Shown here: positions 20,627 through 26,722 of the stretch, in pieces
Layout: each line of letters begins with the position of its first letter
Numbering within the stretch: position 1 is the stretch's first letter
Notes under the pieces: model-generated
Databases searched by the model: none
Seen by the model: the letters and a program-made list of their open reading frames with translations, nothing else
Told to the model about the DNA's origin: nothing
Position numbers and translations under genes: made by a program
Virus record (IMG/VR): IMGVR_UViG_3300010296_000064
Span: 1-26,722 of that record
Origin: a virus
Length of the DNA: 26,722 nt
Reading direction: 5' to 3' (one strand)

Positions 20627-23389
20627 CTATTTTTTCTTATCTCTTTCTGATGGTTTTACATCATATTTGTTCTTGTTTTCTCTAGCTATTTCTAATTGTT
20701 TATCTGCTATTTCTCTTTGAGCTTGAATTCTTTGCTCTTCAATACTCATTTTTTGAGAATGTTTTACCATATCATCACTCAGCTTTTGTCTTTGTATATT
20801 AGTTTGTTGCTGATATTGTTCAGTTTTTCTTATTTCAGACATAGCATCTCTATAGTCATTCATCTCATTTTTATCTAAATCAACCATAGAGCCATATCCT
20901 GCTGCTCTAATTTCAGCAATAAGAATATCTTTTTGTCTGTCTTTTTCTGCCTCAGCAGCTTCTGCATCAAGTTTCTCTTTCTGCATTTGTTGCTGTTGCT
21001 GCAATTGCTGTTGTTGCATTTGCTGTTGCTGTTGCATTTCTTCTTGTCTCTGTTTCTCTTGTCTGTCTTGAGTACCTTTAAGTATATTAGATAGTTCTGC
21101 AACAGAGTCTGACTGAATAATATTTCCAAGATCATAAATACTAGCACCTGTAGTATTATTTTGCATAGCCATTTGCTTAAGCTGTTCTAGAACTGCTCTG
21201 TGATTTGCAGTAGTAGTACAGAATATATTTAGCTCTCTCATAAGCATATCAGTACCTTCAATCTCAAAGTTGACTTTTTCATCAGCAGATGTAATATATG
21301 TAAGTCTAGTTGATGGATTAGTACTATGATAAAACTGAGCTAGGTCTGTTCTCATCTCATGTACTCTAGGCATTAGATAATCTGCATGCTGGATAAAGTA
21401 CATTTCTGTTTGAGCATAAGAAGCATTAGCGGCTTGTTCTACTCCTGTAGCAGTCATCTGAGATAATTGCTGCCCCATTCTTTGTGGATTAACACCAATT
21501 GTTTCATATGCTTGCTGCTTGAAGTAATTAGATAACTGGATTCTAGACATCAATCTGTTTGTTTGCTCTAGATCAAGTTTCTGAAAGTGTTGGAAGTTTA
21601 ATGCATTCTCTGTATTTGTAATAGATGTATCAAGAGGTAACATCTGGAAATCCTTCATGGCCACATAAGCTTTAGCTAAGTTTCCTTTACCCCAGTCTTC
21701 TCCTAATGAATGTTTAGGTAATGTATTTTGATCTAACATAATTACAGTACCTAATTCATCTACTAAGATATCAGCAATCTGATTATTAACCATGTTATAT
21801 CCAATCTGGAACGGTTTCATTAAATCAATTAAAGATGTTGACTTAGTATTTCTATCTGAGAATACAGAACCCTCTACAGGAAGTTTGCAGTTATATAAGT
21901 TATTATCACCTTTGAACTGGAATTTTAGCGGCCCTATTCTGTTTTTATCTATACCAATGTAAATAGGAGAGAAACCATTAGTTTCATTCATACCCCAATA
22001 GCTAGGAATATTTGGTCCTATCTTAATACCACCCCATACTTGATTTATCCATATCCAGTCAATATGCTCTCCAAATAAAAGATTGTCTTTATTTTTATTT
22101 TTAAATAGTCTATTATCATATACAGGTTTATCCATTATCTTATAGTCTTCTGTGACTATTTCAGTAAATACATTTCCTGTTTCATCTATCTTAGTAAGGT
22201 GTCCAAGTTTTCTTTGAGACTTCCAATATGCAGTAGTTACTCTAATATAATAGTTAGAGTTATATAAGCTATCTGTATAGTCTTCTCCTTCTGAAAGTAT
22301 TTGATTTATAACATCTCCATTATAAGCTTGTTCTCCTGCCATAAAGGTTGTATACTGTCTCATAGCCAAAGATGGCATTTCAGTATTCCATTCATGAGAC
22401 TTTGTAGGGTCATAGAATGAACCATCATTTTGATAACCTCCTGTAGCATATCCAAATGATTGTATAGGATAAGTTGCTTCTAATGTTTCAAGTTGATCTT
22501 TTGTCATCAAGTAACCATACTGATCAATAACATCTGAAGGTGTAAGCATATCTGTTTTACCTACCCAGTTAGATTGTGATATATATCTAGCTTGTGGAGA
22601 CTTATGATAAAATGTAAGTACAGGATTCCAAAGCTCTACATCATAGTCATCTTCCATCATTCTAAAATGCCAGAACTCTCTATCTGTAATAAGCATATCT
22701 CTAAATGCTCTTTCTTCAAGCTCATCCATTCTAAATCTTTCAACATCTACACTATGCTGATGACTTGCCCATTGCTCTAACATAGATCTATAATCCTTTC
22801 TAAAGAATTGCTCTATTTCAGGAAGAGTCTTTATGTTTTCAGGGTTTAACTGTTTTTGTGCTTCTTGTGATTCTGGATCTAAACCTTGTGCTACAAGTGC
22901 AGAGATTATTTCTTCTTCTGCATCTGACATCAAAGTTTCTTCAACCATCTTACGTTTCTCTTCTAGAAGCTCATTGTATGATACATTATCAACTGCTCTA
23001 TAAGTTAATTTAGTAGATCTTTTTGCAAACTCTGCAGTAAGTACATTAATTACATTTGGAATAATAGGGTAGAACTTTAACTCTAAAGCAGAGTCTTCAT
23101 TTCTATTAGCTAACATATCTACTATGTCTACATACTCATTGTCTTCCTCTACAATATAATCGGATCTATCTATAATACCTTTTGCAAGCTTGTAATTTTT
23201 CATTAATCGCCTTGCATTTTTTCGGATTTGTTTTAGACCTTCCCACTCTAACCAGTCTAAATTCCAGGCAGCCCATTCGTCATTTTTCTTTTTCTCAGGT
23301 AGAAACTGAAGTGGTTGTGTAATAGAGCCCATTCTATTTCTTTCAACCTTAGCTCCCTTTTTTAATTGAAGTGCATTATATACCTGCAT
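20627..23389 (-). CDS. Portal protein (crAss-like), 920 aa
   Basis: A 920-residue protein, larger than typical podovirus portals and in line with crAss-like portals. The N-terminal region has EWAAWNLDWLEWEGLKQIRK and ARRLMKNYKLAKGIIDRSDY (about residues 37-80), which I recall from that family. The body alternates helices and strands and contains a long helical stem region (residues about 600-690). The C terminus (residues about 770-920) is a charged coiled coil with a Gln run at about residues 784-799 (MQQQQQMQQQQLQQQQQMQ) and a basic end. It starts 5 nt after the TerL stop. In the virion it would form the dodecameric ring at the packaging vertex. The Gln-rich extension may reach into the capsid or contact the packaged DNA or proteins; that is inference. 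Confidence 0.88.
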   Translation of the reverse strand: MQVYNALQLKKGAKVERNRMGSITQPLQFLPEKKKNDEWAAWNLDWLEWEGLKQIRKNARRLMKNYKLAKGIIDRSDYIVEEDNEYVDIVDMLANRNEDSALELKFYPIIPNVINVLTAEFAKRSTKLTYRAVDNVSYNELLEEKRKMVEETLMSDAEEEIISALVAQGLDPESQEAQKQLNPENIKTLPEIEQFFRKDYRSMLEQWASHQHSVDVERFRMDELEERAFRDMLITDREFWHFRMMEDDYDVELWNPVLTFYHKSPQARYISQSNWVGKTDMLTPSDVIDQYGYLMTKDQLETLEATYPIQSFGYATGGYQNDGSFYDPTKSHEWNTEMPSLAMRQYTTFMAGEQAYNGDVINQILSEGEDYTDSLYNSNYYIRVTTAYWKSQRKLGHLTKIDETGNVFTEIVTEDYKIMDKPVYDNRLFKNKNKDNLLFGEHIDWIWINQVWGGIKIGPNIPSYWGMNETNGFSPIYIGIDKNRIGPLKFQFKGDNNLYNCKLPVEGSVFSDRNTKSTSLIDLMKPFQIGYNMVNNQIADILVDELGTVIMLDQNTLPKHSLGEDWGKGNLAKAYVAMKDFQMLPLDTSITNTENALNFQHFQKLDLEQTNRLMSRIQLSNYFKQQAYETIGVNPQRMGQQLSQMTATGVEQAANASYAQTEMYFIQHADYLMPRVHEMRTDLAQFYHSTNPSTRLTYITSADEKVNFEIEGTDMLMRELNIFCTTTANHRAVLEQLKQMAMQNNTTGASIYDLGNIIQSDSVAELSNILKGTQDRQEKQRQEEMQQQQQMQQQQLQQQQQMQKEKLDAEAAEAEKDRQKDILIAEIRAAGYGSMVDLDKNEMNDYRDAMSEIRKTEQYQQQTNIQRQKLSDDMVKHSQKMSIEEQRIQAQREIADKQLEIARENKNKYDVKPSERDKKK

Positions 23390-23394
23390 TGTCT

Positions 23395-25605
23395 CTATTT
23401 AATATTTTTAAAAGCAGATCTTTTAGTTCTGCCATTATTTCGTTTGTTTTTTCTACCCATGTGTCTAAACGGAGTACTATTTAATTTAAACAAATTTTCT
23501 GACTTTTGCAACTTTTTAGCAGTGTCATCCCTGTCTACTCTTTTGGTATAGCCTCTATTAGATTCCTGTATTTTCATAAATGATACAAGAGCTGCAAATG
23601 ATACTAATCTATCCACGTTAACTCCATCTGCATATTCTTGCATTTCTTTTATAAGCATTGGATCTGGTATTCTTTCTATACCATAAGTTGTTCTTACCAC
23701 TGTTCCATCAGCTTTGGTTTCTTGATCAAGTTCTTCACTTACAAACTCAATTGCATATGATAACAGGTGCGCTTTGAATAATGTTCCTGTATTTTTCCAA
23801 CCATATTCCTGAAATACATTTTTATTTGAAGCAAGATCTTTAAGAAACATTATCTGACTCTTAGGTACTAGATACTTCTGTTTTCTTCTAGATATCATGT
23901 ACTGGATAAATAAAGAGATGTTGTTCTCAATTACTGTCCAAGCATTGTAATACTCTATAATTAACTCTAACCTTTGATGTGTTTTATTTATATCATCAAA
24001 TCTACCGCACCATGCAGCTACTATTTTACTTTGTTCTACATATGTTTCTGTTTCTACTCCAGTAACCTTAGTTACTTCTACAGAATTTTTCATAACATAG
24101 ATAGAACATAATGATTCTGATGTTGTAGTCTTACCTTCTGATACAGGGTCAATAGAAGCATAATAGGTTCCAAATCCTGGGTCTGCAACAGGTCTTTCCC
24201 ATACTACTAGACATCCTGTTTTATCTTCTGTCTTTTTATTTATAGGAAACTGTTTAATAGGTTGTTTATTACTTTTCTTTACAGCAGGTTTTCCTTCATC
24301 ATCTGCATAGATGTCTAAGAACTCATATCCATATTCCTTTTCTTCTATTCTTCTATTTTGTGCTGCTAGCAGATGTGTAGGAAATACTGATACAGATCTA
24401 TTATCAAAAGCTTCTTTAATATTTCTAGGGTGCTGAGATATCCTAAGCTGATAATCTTCTGGCGCTAGATCTCTTTTCCACTCATCAAATTGATCTTGCA
24501 ATGCTATAGTAGCTTGTTCTACTAATGAATTGCCATATTCGTCTATATGTGGAGGCATAGACCATTGTTCTGGTATAAATAAACCTGACAAACCTGTAGT
24601 ACCTTTGTGATCAATTAAATCAGTTTCTACAGCATAAATATCTTTAGAAGTTGGATTAAGTATCATATCCTTAAGAGGATTGCATTGTGACAAGTCACCA
24701 ACTGATCCTGCTGCTATAAATAATCCTGTGGTAGTAAGTCCTGATCTCATTGCTGGTCTCATGTACTCATATGTCTTATCCATCTTAGGTGCAATACCTG
24801 CTTCCTCATGGAAAAAATATTTTACTGGACCCCCTACACCATTTGTTGGATCTTTCTCAAATGACATACCTTGTATTGTACCTTTAAGACCTACCTCAGT
24901 TTTTCTGTTACCTTTTCTAACTTCTATCTTCTGCTGCCACATCATAACCTTACTTGGATTCATTGGTCTATACCAAGCAGTATGTTCATTTAAGAATGCA
25001 GCATATTCATCTAAAAACTTCCAAGAACCTTTCTCATTTATATAATCTTTAAGACTTGCTCCTATCTTAAGAGTTACCCCTGGCTCAAACCATTGCTGAT
25101 TAATAAGTTTAGCCATATGATAATAAGAAGAAGCTATCTGCCTTTTCTTAAGTATAGCTGCATGCTTATAGTTTAGTTCTGCTAGCATTTCATATAATGC
25201 CATATGATACTGAGCATCTCTAATATCAGCAAAACCAAACTGCTGTATTTCTTTATTAAAGATTGGTAAGAAGTTTAACCACATGTAGTAGTCTCGTGCA
25301 ATATACCAAGTATTATCTCCTGATTTATATATTACACCTCTTCTACACTTCTGCTTTTCTCCTTCCCAATAGTTTATAAAGTCTCTTGATTTAAATGGCG
25401 AGTCACAATAAAATCCTTGAGTATTAAACTTAGTAGCTTCTGCATTAAATAGCTTACTAGTTTCATCAAACTTATATTCACCAGGTTCTTTAAATAGATC
25501 TCTTACGTAAGCTGCAAACTCTTCTCTAGATTCAAAACTTGTACTAGTCCATGTTCCATTGTCCCATGTAGGTATATCTTGATATATCTCACTCTTATTG
25601 ATCAT
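23395..25605 (-). CDS. terL: Large terminase subunit (TerL), 736 aa
   Basis: A 736-residue packaging motor protein. The N-terminal ATPase part has a degenerate Walker A at residues 153-160 (KKRQIASS), without a canonical GK[S/T] but with Lys in the early position as in lambda-type terminases. The Walker B strand and catalytic Glu are at 261-268 (VKYFFHEE). The C-terminal RNase H-like nuclease begins with the strand SIDP (D486). Further acidic candidates lie at E549 to E560 and D665 (GVNVDRLVSFAAL). The C terminus is basic (GRKNKRNNGRTKR), suited to DNA contact. The start overlaps the stop of the 171-aa gene by 11 nt, implying translational coupling, and the portal gene follows by 5 nt. The family identification is secure; the closest group, by memory, is crAss-like. 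Confidence 0.93.
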   Translation of the reverse strand: MINKSEIYQDIPTWDNGTWTSTSFESREEFAAYVRDLFKEPGEYKFDETSKLFNAEATKFNTQGFYCDSPFKSRDFINYWEGEKQKCRRGVIYKSGDNTWYIARDYYMWLNFLPIFNKEIQQFGFADIRDAQYHMALYEMLAELNYKHAAILKKRQIASSYYHMAKLINQQWFEPGVTLKIGASLKDYINEKGSWKFLDEYAAFLNEHTAWYRPMNPSKVMMWQQKIEVRKGNRKTEVGLKGTIQGMSFEKDPTNGVGGPVKYFFHEEAGIAPKMDKTYEYMRPAMRSGLTTTGLFIAAGSVGDLSQCNPLKDMILNPTSKDIYAVETDLIDHKGTTGLSGLFIPEQWSMPPHIDEYGNSLVEQATIALQDQFDEWKRDLAPEDYQLRISQHPRNIKEAFDNRSVSVFPTHLLAAQNRRIEEKEYGYEFLDIYADDEGKPAVKKSNKQPIKQFPINKKTEDKTGCLVVWERPVADPGFGTYYASIDPVSEGKTTTSESLCSIYVMKNSVEVTKVTGVETETYVEQSKIVAAWCGRFDDINKTHQRLELIIEYYNAWTVIENNISLFIQYMISRRKQKYLVPKSQIMFLKDLASNKNVFQEYGWKNTGTLFKAHLLSYAIEFVSEELDQETKADGTVVRTTYGIERIPDPMLIKEMQEYADGVNVDRLVSFAALVSFMKIQESNRGYTKRVDRDDTAKKLQKSENLFKLNSTPFRHMGRKNKRNNGRTKRSAFKNIK

Positions 25606-26110
25606 ATCCTAGTCCAATACCACCTCTTACATTACTCTGCTGTTCTTCCTGGAGATCTTTATATGCTCCTTTAAATGATTCTCTAATCTGTTGATATTTA
25701 GCAGCTGCATTTACTAGAGAGTTAATATTACCATCTCTACCATGCTCAATAGGCGTAGTCTGCATATATCTACCTAATCTATCTAACATGGCTGCAATAC
25801 CTTTGTATGCTCTAGATGTTGGTGTTTCATACATCTTCTCGCAAAACTTAAGTGCTGCCCATATGTCATCATCCTCTGTACTAAACTCTGCATCTAGTTC
25901 TTTTAATACTACTTCTTCTTTCTCATGCTCAGGAGTATGAAAGAAAGGATTCATATCTGGGTTAGGACATGTCATATAAAATAAATACTGATAGATCTTA
26001 AGATAATCATCAGGATAGTTATCCATTATATCTTTTAATGACTTAAGTGTATAGCAGTGTTCTGTTGGTACAACCTTGCCGTTTTGTATATCAAATAGTT
26101 TTGCAATCAT
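25595..26110 (-). CDS. Terminase-associated conserved protein, candidate TerS, 171 aa
   Basis: A 171-residue mostly helical acidic protein (SLKDIMDNYPDDYLKIYQYL; EKEEVVLKELDAEFSTEDDD). A C-terminal helix region follows (AAKYQQIRESFKGAYKDLQE), ending VRGGIGLGYDQ. I recall a conserved crAss-like gene of this type immediately before TerL. Size, helical content and position fit a small terminase subunit, but I see no clear helix-turn-helix, so TerS is a hypothesis. It overlaps the nuclease gene by 4 nt (ATGA) and TerL by 11 nt, making one tightly coupled packaging unit. An alternative is a TerL cofactor without DNA-binding activity. Confidence 0.8.
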   Translation of the reverse strand: MIAKLFDIQNGKVVPTEHCYTLKSLKDIMDNYPDDYLKIYQYLFYMTCPNPDMNPFFHTPEHEKEEVVLKELDAEFSTEDDDIWAALKFCEKMYETPTSRAYKGIAAMLDRLGRYMQTTPIEHGRDGNINSLVNAAAKYQQIRESFKGAYKDLQEEQQSNVRGGIGLGYDQ

Positions 26111-26721
26111 TTTTTTAGTTTGTGTCTGTTGTCTGATAAATAATGGATTATTGAGATAACTTCATCTTTTAGATAAGGAACAGGAATCTGTACTACTTCT
26201 TTTACAACAGGATCTCCTTTATCTGTATATTTAGTTATAGGGTAACCATAATCATCTTTACCCTCTTCCTCAAACTGTATATGGTAGATAAACATGCTAC
26301 CTGGTCTTAGTTTAGGATTGTGCTTTAATATAATATACATATAAATACTGAGCTGTAAGGCATAATGATTAAAGTTACAATCATCTAAATGAGACAAAGG
26401 AAACTTCATTTTCTGTGATATACCTTCCCAATCTTTGTAGGATTGCATCTTAATTTCCTTGTTTGTCTTATAGTCAATGATGGATACTTTATTATTAACT
26501 ACCTCAACTAAATCTGACTGTCCACAGATACCTGCTGACTTTAAATATACCATATGTTCAGGGTATACTCCAGGTTCTAGTTTTTGATTAGGTGATAATT
26601 TTACACCTTCACCTTTTATTATAGGACTAAATACTGGTACAGTAACTCCATCTCGTTCTATAGATGCAAGTGCACACAGATCAGCTTCTCTTTGATTGTG
26701 ATAGAATGTACCTAAAGACAT
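26107..26721 (-). CDS. PD-(D/E)XK nuclease (Cas4/RecB-like), 5' end probably outside window
   Basis: The visible part codes for 204 residues. It shows the motif series of the Cas4/RecB-like PD-(D/E)XK group: GTFYHNQRE at residues 4-12 (G-T-x-x-H-x-x-x-E), GQSDLVEVV near residues 67-75 with the catalytic Asp, IIDYKTNKE near residues 82-90 (the D-x-K pair), and HYALQLSIYMY near residues 121-131 (the Q-x-x-x-Y helix). The G-T-x-x-H motif normally lies some 30 or more residues into the protein, so the Met at 26721 is probably internal and the gene continues beyond the window. Such nucleases occur near TerL in crAss-like phages. It may process DNA for packaging or recombination; the exact step is not shown by the sequence. 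Confidence 0.85.
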   Translation of the reverse strand: MSLGTFYHNQREADLCALASIERDGVTVPVFSPIIKGEGVKLSPNQKLEPGVYPEHMVYLKSAGICGQSDLVEVVNNKVSIIDYKTNKEIKMQSYKDWEGISQKMKFPLSHLDDCNFNHYALQLSIYMYIILKHNPKLRPGSMFIYHIQFEEEGKDDYGYPITKYTDKGDPVVKEVVQIPVPYLKDEVISIIHYLSDNRHKLKK

Positions 26722-26722
26722 A

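Noticed and set aside
20875-21147. 90-codon minus-strand frame within the portal gene rich in Asn/Ser/Lys
   Set aside because: It is an out-of-frame reading of the CAA/CAG repeat that codes for the portal Gln run (Gln becomes Asn/Ser), not a separate gene.
24680-25045. 121-codon open frame on the plus strand opposite TerL
   Set aside because: It overlaps the TerL ATPase core in antisense; no start context, domain or neighbour on that strand supports it.
1-26722. tRNA, integrase, insertion sequence or attachment site
   Set aside because: I found no cloverleaf-like sequence, no transposase or integrase frame and no flanking duplications; all supported frames are structural or packaging genes.

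Overview
The window is a virion-assembly (late) block from a tailed double-stranded DNA phage. Every supported gene lies on the minus strand, so the operon reads from right (26722) to left (1). TerL, portal, putative scaffold, major capsid protein (MCP) and ring/connector-type proteins look like those of crAss-like phages (order Crassvirales) and related phages of Bacteroidota, judged from memory and not by a search. The DNA is AT-rich. Starts lack obvious Shine-Dalgarno sequences and have A-rich leaders, as expected for a Bacteroidota/Flavobacteriia host. Several small genes resemble families I associate with aquatic phages, so a marine or freshwater source is likely. I see no tRNA, CRISPR array, integrase or insertion sequence.

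Layout in transcription order. (1) 26722-20627, packaging: a PD-(D/E)XK nuclease cut by the window edge, a small protein in the usual TerS position, TerL with a degenerate Walker A, and a large portal with a Gln-rich tail. (2) 20524-16468, head: an acidic scaffold-like protein, the MCP and a conserved 341-aa protein. (3) 16452-14104, ten very small, mostly Lys/Arg-rich proteins packed end to end, two resembling the DUF6321 and DUF5872 families. (4) 14104-11848, a connector-like 232-aa protein and a Cys-rich 491-aa protein that is probably abundant in the virion. (5) 11776-4585, appendages: a 180-aa protein, a 48-aa Cys-pair protein, a 982-aa protein with about 63 Cys in tandem modules, and two fibre-like proteins. 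(6) 4451-1, neck/tail: a possible HU/IHF-like protein, two ring/tail-type proteins and the first 726 codons of a large tail protein that runs out of the window.

Regulation. Three strong intrinsic terminators (minus strand) cut the block after the MCP, after the 491-aa protein and after the 553-aa fibre. The MCP and the 491-aa gene share an identical 20-nt A-rich leader and an identical 19-nt terminator arm, as if they were matched high-expression units. A 9-mer, GTATATTAT, precedes five genes in the same orientation and is a candidate late promoter element.

The most unusual parts are the cassette of tiny basic proteins inside the head/tail gene block, the modular Cys-rich 982-aa protein, and the paired leader/terminator arrangement.
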